The notes beneath the pieces were generated by a model. It ran no database searches. It was not told the DNA's origin and worked only from the letters and a program-made list of their open reading frames with translations. A DNA stretch of 64,000 bases from Dongia deserti. Its GTDB lineage: Bacteria > Pseudomonadota > Alphaproteobacteria > Dongiales > Dongiaceae. Where the stretch lies: positions 124,001-188,000 of the forward strand of contig NZ_QORW01000010.1 in the NCBI RefSeq assembly GCF_003574735.1, in the 5' to 3' direction. Both the position numbers and the translations under genes were made by a program. Positions 16,450 to 23,908 of the stretch are shown in pieces; the first letter of the stretch is position 1; each line of letters starts with the position of its first letter.

Positions 16450-17196
16450 TCAACTCGCTGCCATGCCGCCGTCGACCCGAAGATCGATGCCATTGACGAA
16501 GCTGGCGGCGGAGGAGGCGAGGAACGCGACGGCTCCGGCAATCTCCTCGTCCAGGCCGAAGCGCCCAAGAGGCACGCGCTCAGGCACGAGCTTACGGAAT
16601 GCTGACATTGTCTCCGGCGGCAAGCCGAGCTTTTGAAAGGCGGCGTTGTCGATCGGTCCCGGGCTTACGGAATTGACGCGGATGCCGCGCGGCGCCAGCT
16701 CGACAGCGAGCGCGCGCACCATCGCCATGAGCGCACCTTTAGTCGCGGTATAGACGGACCAATTCGGAACGCCTTTGTACGCGCCAACCGCACAGTTGAA
16801 GATTACCGACCCGCCGGCGCTCATCAGCGGCAGGATCTTTTGCAGTAAAAAGAACTGGCCCTTCACGTTGACGGCAAAGTGCTCATCGAATGTCGCTTCG
16901 TCGACCGCTTCGATTGGCAGCATCTTTCCAATACCGGCATTAAGGAAAGCGGTGTCGAGCTTGCCGAAACGCGCCCGCAGCTCCGCTACCGTCTTGTCCG
17001 CATCGGCCAGCGACCGGGCATCCGCCCGGATCACCACGATCTCTTTCGGAAGAGCGCGCTGCGCGGCCGCAATGGTCTCCGGGTTGTTTCCGGTGACGAG
17101 TACGTCGAGGCCTCGTTCGTGAAGAACCCGCGCCGTCGCAAGACCGATTCCGGTGGTACCACCGGTAATGAGCGCGACGGACCGTGACGATGTCAT
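16450..17196 (-). CDS. Short-chain dehydrogenase/reductase
   Basis: A classical SDR of 248 residues with the NAD(P) motif ALITGGTTGIGLATARVLHE, the NAG motif LNAGIGKMLPIE, active-site YTATKGALMAMVRALAVELA (Tyr and Lys) and the C-terminal FVNGIDLRVDGG. It is divergent from the TetR gene at 17309, whose operator-like repeats lie in the gap, so it is likely TetR-controlled together with the two NmrA-like genes. The substrate is unknown. Confidence 0.9.
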   Translation of the reverse strand: MTSSRSVALITGGTTGIGLATARVLHERGLDVLVTGNNPETIAAAQRALPKEIVVIRADARSLADADKTVAELRARFGKLDTAFLNAGIGKMLPIEAVDEATFDEHFAVNVKGQFFLLQKILPLMSAGGSVIFNCAVGAYKGVPNWSVYTATKGALMAMVRALAVELAPRGIRVNSVSPGPIDNAAFQKLGLPPETMSAFRKLVPERVPLGRFGLDEEIAGAVAFLASSAASFVNGIDLRVDGGMAAS

Positions 17197-17280
17197 GATC
17201 AGCTCCCGAGCGAAGGGTTACGATTTATGTAGTTTATACTATACAATAGAGTTGCGCTTGCATCCGGCTGTCAAGAATTT

Positions 17281-17296
17281 TATAGTCATTGCTATA
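17281..17296. promoter_or_regulatory. Inverted repeat in SDR/TetR divergent gap
   Basis: TATAG-TCATTG-CTATA is a perfect 5-bp inverted repeat 12 bases before the TetR ATG. A second AT-rich symmetric stretch, TATACTATA, lies near 17235-17243. Both are out of character with the GC-rich surroundings and are plausible TetR operator and promoter elements. Confidence 0.5.
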
Positions 17297-17308
17297 GAAA
17301 GGTTATTG

Positions 17309-17917
17309 ATGCCCAGGCGAGGCCGGCCCGCCACCTTCGACAGAGAAGAAGCGCTCCATCGTGCGATGGAGCTGTTCTGGGCGCATGGCTACGAGGGCGC
17401 GACGCTGGAAGCGCTGCAAAGGGCCATGGGCGGGATTAGTCCGCCGAGCTTCTATCACGCCTTCGGATCGAAGGAGGAACTCTTCGAGGAAGCGGTCGAC
17501 CTCTATGTTGCTACGATCGGCGATCCGGCTGTGCGGGCGCTGCACGACGCAAAAACCGCGCGCGAGGGCGTTGAAGCGATGCTGCGGCTAACGGCGGAAT
17601 CGTTCTCGCGTCCGGGCAAGCCACACGGCTGCCTGCTCGTCGTTGGTGCGACCAACTGCTCGCCCGCGAACAAAGGCGCGCAGGATTATGTGAAGGCGAT
17701 CCGGCAGCGCGCAGCGGAGGTGATCAAACAGCGCCTCGAACGCGCAGTGACGGATGGCGAACTTCCGCCCGGACTCGACGTGGGCGGCATAGCGGCATTC
17801 TATACGACCGTTGTGCACGGGCTTGGCGTGCGAGCCTGGGACGGAGCGTCGCGTTCTGCCCTAATGGCAGCCGTGGATGGTGCGATGGCGGCGTGGCAAA
17901 CGCTGACGCGAAACTAG
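17309..17917 (+). CDS. TetR/AcrR family transcriptional regulator
   Basis: The protein (202 residues) begins MPRRGRPATFDREEALHRAM with the HTH in ATLEALQRAMGGISPPSFYH and AFGSKEELFEEAV. The C-terminal half carries the GCLLVVGATNCSP motif of the TetR_C_16-like subgroup. The ATG at 17309 has GAAAGG 7 bases upstream; codons before it cross the operator-like repeats. It is divergent from the SDR gene, its probable target. Confidence 0.9.
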   Translation: MPRRGRPATFDREEALHRAMELFWAHGYEGATLEALQRAMGGISPPSFYHAFGSKEELFEEAVDLYVATIGDPAVRALHDAKTAREGVEAMLRLTAESFSRPGKPHGCLLVVGATNCSPANKGAQDYVKAIRQRAAEVIKQRLERAVTDGELPPGLDVGGIAAFYTTVVHGLGVRAWDGASRSALMAAVDGAMAAWQTLTRN

Positions 17918-18036
17918 ATCCAGCGCGTCCGAAAAATTTCATTTCTCTGTCGGCTTTCGACGACGGCGTTCGTCGTCCAGATAGAAGGTGCGTTCCGCCC
18001 TTCCCCGCAGATCCATTTTCAACAGGAGATAAGTCC

Positions 18037-18402
18037 ATGAAAGTCATGGTGATTGTGAAAGCGAGCAAGGCTTCCGAGGCCGGCGAAATGCCGAGCCAGC
18101 AGCTGCTGGCCGATATGGGCAAGTATAACGAGGAACTGCAGAAGGCCGGGATCATGCTGGATGGCGCGGGCCTGCATCCGAGTTCCAAGGGCAAGCGCGT
18201 GCGCTTTGCCGGGCAGAACCGCACCGTGATCGACGGGCCGTTCGCCGAGACCAAGGAATTGATCGCCGGCTATTGGCTCTGGGAGGTCAAGTCCATGGAC
18301 GACGCGGTCGAATGGCTGAAGCGCTGCCCTAATCCGCACCCCGAAGTGACCGACGTCGAGATCAGGCCGCTCTTTACGGCCGAAGATTTCGCGAACGCCT
18401 GA
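18037..18402 (+). CDS. YCII-related (DGPF-domain) protein
   Basis: This 121-residue protein starts MKVMVIVKASKASEAGEMPS with AGGAG upstream. It has the DGPF signature in TVIDGPFAETKELIAGYWLW, then EVKSMDDAVEWLKRCPNP and EIRPLF. The family has a dimeric ferredoxin-like fold related to YciI, of uncertain enzymatic role. It often travels with ECF sigma factors or DHFR-like genes; a DHFR-like remnant follows immediately downstream here. Confidence 0.88.
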   Translation: MKVMVIVKASKASEAGEMPSQQLLADMGKYNEELQKAGIMLDGAGLHPSSKGKRVRFAGQNRTVIDGPFAETKELIAGYWLWEVKSMDDAVEWLKRCPNPHPEVTDVEIRPLFTAEDFANA

Positions 18403-18413
18403 TCACGCGAGGG

Positions 18414-18548
18414 GTGAGCGCTTCGGCATGGAACAACACTCATCTGCTGCAAGGCGACACGGTGACAGGAGTGGCCAAGCCGAAGAAGGAGCTACACGGC
18501 GGCATCCTGGTCCATGGCAGCCGCACGCTGGCCACCGCGCTGAAACCG
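18414..18548 (+). pseudogene. Truncated remnant of a DHFR-like (RibD C-terminal) protein
   Basis: The frame contains SAWNNTHLLQGDTVTGVAK, then PKKELHGGILVHGSRTLATA. This matches the middle of the DHFR-like COG0262 proteins (typically WNN-s-LL-gD---eva-LK---GgdILVhGS--L--tL). Neither the N-terminal substrate half nor the C-terminal fP-vLG part is present. It is therefore a decayed fragment, here just downstream of a DGPF-domain gene, a common neighbour of such genes. Confidence 0.6.
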
Positions 18549-18613
18549 CGTGGTGCGGCAATGAGCGCACGCAGTTTGTGCACCTCACATCCATACTCCG
18601 CGGCAACCTGCTC

Positions 18614-19192
18614 TCACCCGCGCAACGGCCAGCGCGCGAGCGGAATGTAGCGATTGCGGCCGAGCAGGCTGTGCACGAGCGCGAACTCGCGGACGGTCCA
18701 ACTTACCGGCTCGATCGCCTGTTCTTCGACCTCTCGGCTGCCATAGAGCAGGGTGAGATGCGGAAGCCAGCTCGGCCCGATCCAGCGTCCAAGACCGGCG
18801 CGCTCCATCGCCGGGCCGAGCTTGTGCTGAAACTGTACCAGCCCGACGAGGCCATCGCCGCCGGCGAGGACCAAGGGCCGGTCGCGCCGGTTGCCGCGCA
18901 GGCTCTTCACGCGATCGAAGGCAACGCGGAATGGCGGCATTTCGATTGTGGAGACGACGTCGCTCGCCTCAACAACCACGTTCGCGGAAACATGAGAGGC
19001 AACGTAGTGCAGAGAGACATGGAAGCGCCACACTGCGAGCGGCCGGCCAGTCAGCTTGTGCTTGTCACGCACGCGGCGTGCGATCTGCGCGATGCGCACG
19101 GACGCTTCCTCGTCCGGAAGAATCGCCACGAACACGCTCTCCGTCGGCAGCGGCGAGGCTTCGAAACCCGCGAAGGACAGTTGCTCCGGCAT
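18614..19192 (-). CDS. 2'-5' RNA ligase / 2H phosphoesterase family protein (ThpR-like)
   Basis: The 192-residue protein carries the two HxS/T motifs that define 2H phosphoesterases, RFHVSLHYV in the first half and LPHLTLLYG in the second, with SVFVAILPDEEASVRIAQIA at the start. Bacterial ThpR acts as a 2',3'-cyclic phosphodiesterase or RNA ligase in vitro; its cellular role is unclear. It stands alone, downstream of and codirectional with the marR gene. Confidence 0.87.
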   Translation of the reverse strand: MPEQLSFAGFEASPLPTESVFVAILPDEEASVRIAQIARRVRDKHKLTGRPLAVWRFHVSLHYVASHVSANVVVEASDVVSTIEMPPFRVAFDRVKSLRGNRRDRPLVLAGGDGLVGLVQFQHKLGPAMERAGLGRWIGPSWLPHLTLLYGSREVEEQAIEPVSWTVREFALVHSLLGRNRYIPLARWPLRG

Positions 19193-19252
19193 CGTTGGCC
19201 CTCCGGCACGGCCTTACATCAGCTTCCTACCCGCCCGCCGAAGGTGCAACAC

Positions 19253-19711
19253 TCAGCTGTCGATAAGCGCTTCAGCCTGATTTGCGAGGCGCCGCGGAAG
19301 GTCGGGTGAGAGGAGCTTCGCCAACCTGGCGTGCGCCTTGCGCCACAGGGGGACCGCAGCTTCCAGCCGTCGCGCGCCGGCTTCGGTCAGCCACACCGCA
19401 CGGCGCCGGAGATCGCTCTCCACCACGGCGATCTCGATCAGCCCCTGCCCTTCGAGGGTGCGCAGATTGCGCGACAAGGTGGATTGCTCGAGGCCCGTGC
19501 TGCGCGCCAGGGCGCCCAGCGTATCGTCCCCGGCCGAGGCGATCTGCGCCATGAGGCCGAGCTGGGCCACGGACAGGCCGCTGTCCGCCAGCTCGCGGTC
19601 CAGGAACTGGGTGATGCGCCGGGCAGCCAGCCGGCTGTTCCAGCCGGCACAGCTCTCCACCAGGGCGCGGGCATCGGTGCGCAAGGTCTTGCGCTGCATT
19701 GACGAGGTCAT
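19253..19711 (-). CDS. MarR family transcriptional regulator
   Basis: The 152-residue winged-helix protein has a dimerisation helix (GWNSRLAARRITQFLDREL), then LSVAQLGLMAQIAS and the HTH TLGALARSTGLEQSTLSRNL with TLEGQGLIEI. The wing is ESDLRRRAVWLTEAGARRLE. It is divergent from the DUF488 gene; two perfect palindromes lie in the 45-base gap and are its likely operators. Confidence 0.9.
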   Translation of the reverse strand: MTSSMQRKTLRTDARALVESCAGWNSRLAARRITQFLDRELADSGLSVAQLGLMAQIASAGDDTLGALARSTGLEQSTLSRNLRTLEGQGLIEIAVVESDLRRRAVWLTEAGARRLEAAVPLWRKAHARLAKLLSPDLPRRLANQAEALIDS

Positions 19712-19716
19712 GATTC

Positions 19717-19748
19717 ATGTATATACATTATTTGTATCTACATAGATA
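19717..19748. promoter_or_regulatory. Two perfect palindromes between marR and DUF488
   Basis: ATGTATATACAT (19717-19728) is a perfect 12-bp palindrome and TATCTA-CA-TAGATA (19735-19748) a perfect 14-bp one. They fill the divergent gap and would overlap both promoters, the expected arrangement for MarR autoregulation together with control of DUF488. Confidence 0.65.
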
Positions 19749-19756
19749 GCGTTCTC

Positions 19757-20140
19757 ATGACGAAGGCACGCATCGGATTGAAGCGAGTCTACGAGAAGCC
19801 GGCGGCGGATGACGGCATGCGCATCCTGGTCGACCGGCTGTGGCCGCGCGGCATCCCGAAGGACAAGGCGAAGGTCGATCTCTGGCTCAAGGACATTGCG
19901 CCGAGCCACGCGCTGCGCAAGCGCTTCCATGGCAAGCCGGCGGACTGGGACGCGTTCTGCGCCGCCTATGGCGCCGAACTGGAGAACGCAGCGATGGAAC
20001 ACGCAGTGAAGGAGCTGCGCAGTCATCTGCGCAAGAGAAGGGTGACCCTGCTCTATGCGGCGCGTGATGAGGAGCACAACAACGCCGTGGCCCTCCTGCA
20101 ATGGATGAGGAAGGGGAAAGCAGGCCAGAAAGGCGGATAA
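19757..20140 (+). CDS. DUF488 family protein
   Basis: This 127-residue protein has the family signature RILVDRLWPRGIPKDKAKVD, then LWLKDIAPSHALRKRFHGKP, and a C-terminal RRVTLLYAARDEEHNNAVAL. DUF488 proteins are small cytosolic proteins of unknown function, often next to MarR or stress genes. It is divergent from marR and 2 bases upstream of the cysteine synthase-like gene. Confidence 0.9.
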   Translation: MTKARIGLKRVYEKPAADDGMRILVDRLWPRGIPKDKAKVDLWLKDIAPSHALRKRFHGKPADWDAFCAAYGAELENAAMEHAVKELRSHLRKRRVTLLYAARDEEHNNAVALLQWMRKGKAGQKGG

Positions 20141-20142
20141 TC

Positions 20143-21087
20143 ATGCATGCAAGCAGCAGTGTATTGGAAGCGATCGGCAACACGGCGCTGGTGGAACTGC
20201 GCAGAGTGCTGCCGCCGGATTGTGCCAGGATCTTCGTAAAGGTCGAGGGACAGAATCCGACCGGCAGCATGAAGGATCGCATGGCGCAGGCAATGATAGC
20301 ACGAGCGGAGGCTGACGGAAGGCTGAAGCCCGGTGACACCGTTGTCGAATATACCGGCGGCAGCACGGGCGCATCCCTGGCCCTGGTTTGTGCTGCCAAG
20401 GGCTACCGACTACGCATCGTTACCTCCCGCGCGTTCAGCGAGGAGAAGCTCTCCCAGATGGCGGCGTTCGGCGCGGAATTGACACTGATCGAAAGCGAAG
20501 GGGGCCTCTTCACCAGGAAGCTGTTCTACGACATGATCGCGGCCGCGAAGGAGATCAGCAGAGAGCCCCGCACATACTGGACGGACCAACTCAATAATGC
20601 GGACAGCATCGCCGGCTATTATCCGATGGGCGAGGAGATCTGGATGCAGACCGGGGGCAAGGTCGACGCCTTCGTTCAATCCATCGGCACGACGGCTTCC
20701 TTGAGGGGCGTCGCCACCGTGCTGAGGCGCAACAATCCGGTGGTCAAGATCGTGGCCGTCGAGCCCGCCGAATCCGCCGTCCTATCCGGTGGGCAACCCG
20801 GCGCTCACAAGATCGAGGGAATCGGCATCGGCTACGCGCCGCCGCTATGGGACCGGAGCCTGGTGGACGATATCATCCCCGTGTCGACAGCCGACGGCGA
20901 AGCAATGGCGCGGCGGCTGGCGCGTGAGGAAGGGCTTTTCACCGGCACGTCATCGGGCGCGAACGTGGTTGCCGCCATCCAACTCGGTCGCCGGCTGGGG
21001 CCCGGCGCAACCATTGCCACACTGCTGGTAGATTCCGGGCTGAAGTATCTCAGCACAGATATCTACAAGCGGCGCGAAGCTGCCTGA
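20143..21087 (+). CDS. Cysteine synthase-like PLP-dependent enzyme
   Basis: This fold-type II PLP protein (314 residues) has the Schiff-base lysine in NPTGSMKDRMAQAMI, the substrate loop EYTGGSTGASLALVCAAKGY, and phosphate-binding FVQSIGTTASLRGVATVL. Later motifs are EGIGIGYAPPLW and LFTGTSSGANVVAAIQLGRR. O-acetylserine sulfhydrylase is the nearest well-known relative, but IGTTAS replaces the usual GTGGT and the C-terminus is short, so the actual substrate may differ. The ATG at 20143 is used; upstream codons belong to the DUF488 3' end. Confidence 0.85.
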   Translation: MHASSSVLEAIGNTALVELRRVLPPDCARIFVKVEGQNPTGSMKDRMAQAMIARAEADGRLKPGDTVVEYTGGSTGASLALVCAAKGYRLRIVTSRAFSEEKLSQMAAFGAELTLIESEGGLFTRKLFYDMIAAAKEISREPRTYWTDQLNNADSIAGYYPMGEEIWMQTGGKVDAFVQSIGTTASLRGVATVLRRNNPVVKIVAVEPAESAVLSGGQPGAHKIEGIGIGYAPPLWDRSLVDDIIPVSTADGEAMARRLAREEGLFTGTSSGANVVAAIQLGRRLGPGATIATLLVDSGLKYLSTDIYKRREAA

Positions 21088-21147
21088 TCCGGCCGTCCGT
21101 ACGGCTGCGGCAGGCGGCCCGGTTTGCGGTCCGCCTGCCGCAGAGTC

Positions 21148-22530
21148 TTAGGGCCTGATGTTCTGGTTGACGCGAAACAGGTTGAGCGGGTCGTACTCGC
21201 CCTTGATCGCCACCAACCGGTCGTAGTTCGCGCCGTAGGACGCGCGCACGCGCTCCTCGCCCTCGTCATCCATCATGAAGTTGATGTAGGCACCGCCATG
21301 CTTGTTGTGCCTGTGGATCGCAGCCCAATAGTCCCTGGCCCACTGCTTGAGCGCGGGCGCCTTGGCGGGATCCGGATCAATGCCGGCGATCACCATGGAC
21401 CAGCGTGCCCGCCGGGCGCCCCAAGCTGTGGCGTCCGGTGCCGCCTCCTGCACGGCGCCGTCGATTGGATAGAGATGCATCAGCGAGAGTTCGCTCGGGC
21501 TCTTCGAGCCATGCTCGATGTGCGTCGCGATGGCAGCGTCGGGCAACTCGTCGACATAGTCGCCCTTCCAGTACCATTGCAGCCCCTTGGGAAGCAGCGG
21601 ATCGAACATGGCCTGCAGGCTGACGAACGGCATCTGTGCCACGCCGTCCAGCAGCGGCGCGGGCAAGGCCTCCCGTACCGGACGCATCGCCTCCTTGCCC
21701 GCGGACTCGCTGCCGTTGTAGCAGCAGATCAGGGCGCAGATCCGGCGCCCCCAGATCTCCTTCGGGAACGGCTCGCACGATGGCACCATCTTCAGGCCGA
21801 AGAAGACGGCAAGCTCGCGCGGCGCCGTGGGCAGGAAGTCACGGTACCAGTGCATGATTTCCGCGGCATGAGCGATGTCATAGAGAATCGGGCCGGCATA
21901 CACATCGCCGACGGGGTGCGCGCGATAGGTGAAGCTGGTCACCACGCCGAAATTGCCGCCACCGCCGCGCAGCGCCCAGAACAAATCGCCATTCTCCTTT
22001 TCGCTTGCCGTGACCAGCCGGCCATCCGCCAACACCACCTCCGCCGAAACCAGATTGTCGATGGTGAGGCCGTGCTTGCGCGTGAGATAGCCGGTGCCGC
22101 CCCCCAGCGTCAGGCCCGCAATGCCGGTGGTCGACACGATGCCCGCCGGAACGGCAAGGCCATGCTTGCTGGCCGCCGCGTCGACCTCGCCCTGGGTGCA
22201 GCCGGCCTGGACCGGGACGATACGGGACTTGGGGTCGATGTGGATGCGCTTCATCGGCGACAGGTCGATGACCAGCCCGCCATCGCAGCTGCCGAGGCCG
22301 GCGCCGTTGTGGCCGCCGCCGCGGATGGCCAGCAGCAGGTCATGGGTGCGCGCGTGGTTGACCGCGGCGATGACATCCTCCACGTCGGCGCAGGGCACGA
22401 TCCAGGCGGGGCGCTTGTCGATCATCCCGTTGTAGAGCGCGCGCGCCGCGTCGTAGTCGGGGTGATCCTGGCTGATGAGGCGGTCCCGCAGGCGGTGCGG
22501 GAAATCGGATGAATTGAACGAGCCGTGCAT
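21148..22530 (-). CDS. FAD-linked oxidase, berberine-bridge-enzyme-like
   Basis: The 460-residue protein has the FAD_binding_4 domain: LLAIRGGGHNGAGLGSCDGG with the His that usually carries covalent FAD, then VSTTGIAGLTLGGGTGYLTR. The C-terminal BBE motif ends YDRLVAIKGEYDPLNLFRVN. The second covalent anchor (Cys) of bicovalent BBE enzymes is not evident. Such enzymes oxidise sugars, alcohols or secondary metabolites and release H2O2. The ATG at 22530 is the family start. It is divergent from an AraC gene, which probably controls it. Confidence 0.9.
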   Translation of the reverse strand: MHGSFNSSDFPHRLRDRLISQDHPDYDAARALYNGMIDKRPAWIVPCADVEDVIAAVNHARTHDLLLAIRGGGHNGAGLGSCDGGLVIDLSPMKRIHIDPKSRIVPVQAGCTQGEVDAAASKHGLAVPAGIVSTTGIAGLTLGGGTGYLTRKHGLTIDNLVSAEVVLADGRLVTASEKENGDLFWALRGGGGNFGVVTSFTYRAHPVGDVYAGPILYDIAHAAEIMHWYRDFLPTAPRELAVFFGLKMVPSCEPFPKEIWGRRICALICCYNGSESAGKEAMRPVREALPAPLLDGVAQMPFVSLQAMFDPLLPKGLQWYWKGDYVDELPDAAIATHIEHGSKSPSELSLMHLYPIDGAVQEAAPDATAWGARRARWSMVIAGIDPDPAKAPALKQWARDYWAAIHRHNKHGGAYINFMMDDEGEERVRASYGANYDRLVAIKGEYDPLNLFRVNQNIRP

Positions 22531-22625
22531 GAAGTTCCTCACTTTCTGCGTCGATATGGGCTTTCGAGGCGCGCGAGGGTAGATTTCCCGGTCAAATCGG
22601 GCTATGCCGGTCCATCGGAACTCAA

Positions 22626-22691
22626 TTGCAGATCGTCTTGAATCCAACGCCGAGTTGATCTCGCGTCCGGATTCATTTGCAGTTCGTCCTG
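22626..22691. promoter_or_regulatory. Direct repeat, candidate AraC binding sites
   Basis: TTGCAGATCGTCTTG (22626-22640) and TTGCAGTTCGTCCTG (22677-22691) match at 13 of 15 bases in the same orientation, 51 bases apart, about five helical turns. Direct repeats of this size between a regulator and its divergent target are typical AraC-family sites. Confidence 0.55.
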
Positions 22692-22710
22692 CGCGTTAAG
22701 GGAGCCGCCC

Positions 22711-23692
22711 ATGGACGTACTATCGGATGTACTGAAGGCCGTGCGGCTGGATGGAGCCGTTTTTCTTCAATGTGCGCGCCAGCGAACCAGTGCGCGCCCA
22801 TACCCCCAACATGGCGCTGGTCGGACATCGCCTGATGCCCGGCGCAGCCAATGTCATACCGTTTCACATCATGCTGGCCGGGCGATGCTGGGTGGAGTCG
22901 ATCGATGGCGATGATCCATCCGCCGAGTTCTGCGAGGGCGACATCGTCATCTATCCCCATGGGCACGGCCACATCTTCGTGACGAATCGTGGCGAGCGGG
23001 AGGAGCCGAGATTGGAGGCCTACCACCGGTACGACGGCCAACCGCTTCCCATCATGATGCATCTTGGCGATGAACCGGAGCAGCTCCACTTTGTCTGCGG
23101 CTATTTCGGATGCGATGCGACACCTTTCAATCCGCTGCTCGAGGCACTGCCTTCTCAGGTGTTGGCGAAGCGACCGCCGGAAGGCAACCATATCGAAGTG
23201 GACCTGATCCACAATGCGATCGCCGAGTTCGAGCACAATCGCGCCGGAAGCGAGACCATCCTGGCGCGGCTGAGCGAGTTGCTGTTCGTGCGGGTGTTAC
23301 GGCGCTACATCGAGCAGTTGCCGGAACATTCGAGCGGCTGGCTCGCGGGGCTGCGCGACCCGCAGATCGGCAAGTCGCTGCAGCTCATCCACGCGCAGCC
23401 GGCGCGCGACTGGACGCTCGAGAAGCTAGCGCGCGAGAGCGGCATGTCGCGCGCGATCTTCGCCGAGCGCTTCGCAAGATGCGTCGGCGAGACGCCGATG
23501 CGTTATCTCGCCAAGTGGCGCATGCAGCTCGCAGCGCATGCGCTGAAGCAGCCGGGTGCGACCGTCGAGATCGTCGCAGAGAAGGTCGGCTACCAGTCCG
23601 AGGCAGCCTTCAATCGCGCCTTCAAGAGCATCGTCGGCATGCCGCCAGGCAGCTGGCGCCGCTCAACCACCGGCGCGCTAGCGCGCGATTGA
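22711..23692 (+). pseudogene. AraC family regulator with cupin-like sensor domain, frameshifted near codon 18
   Basis: The family start MDVLSDVLKAVRLDGAV is at 22711. The remainder (FFNVRASEPVRAHTPNM onward) is in another frame. The switch falls in a run of five T residues at 22760-22764, and removing one T restores a single frame. The C-terminal HTH is intact: LEKLARESGMSRAIFAERFA, then ETPMRYLAKWRMQLAA, then VGYQSEAAFNRAFKSIVG. The AraC_binding_2/cupin_6 sensor is also complete. An ATG at 22751 could give a nearly full protein lacking about 17 residues. A homopolymer error is quite likely. Confidence 0.8.
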
Positions 23693-23750
23693 CGCAGTTC
23701 CGGTTTGGGGGCGGCCGCTAATCAGACGAAAGGTGATGCGGCGGCCTGAT

Positions 23751-23808
23751 CCGTTTACAAAACCGTAACCTGTTGATTTGTAAAACGGTACACGGATATC
23801 TTCCGTAC
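23751..23808. promoter_or_regulatory. Nested inverted repeats upstream of the SWIM/MoxR/VWA operon
   Basis: CCGTTTACAAA (23751-23761) is mirrored by TTTGTAAAACGG (23777-23788) with one base of difference. Then ACGGA-tatct-TCCGT (23792-23806), flanked by GTAC, forms a second inverted repeat. The stretch is AT-rich against a GC-rich background and begins about 155 bases before the operon's first ATG. It probably contains the promoter and operator sites of the operon. Confidence 0.5.
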
Positions 23809-23908
23809 ACTGCCATCAAAATAGACTTGGGCGATTGGTTTTCATCTGGATGCAGCCGTCAAGCGCGGCGGCCATACGCGTTGCAGTGAGTGATCGGGGG
23901 AGCGGCGC

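Noticed and set aside
18428-19309. 293-codon plus-strand open frame over the 2H phosphoesterase
   Set aside because: It is antisense to a gene with two HxS/T motifs and is not supported by a ribosome site.
21124-22512. Long plus-strand open frame (462 codons) over the BBE-like oxidase
   Set aside because: It is the antisense shadow of a well-conserved FAD-linked oxidase; high GC keeps the opposite frame open. The composition is Arg/His-rich with no recognisable domain.
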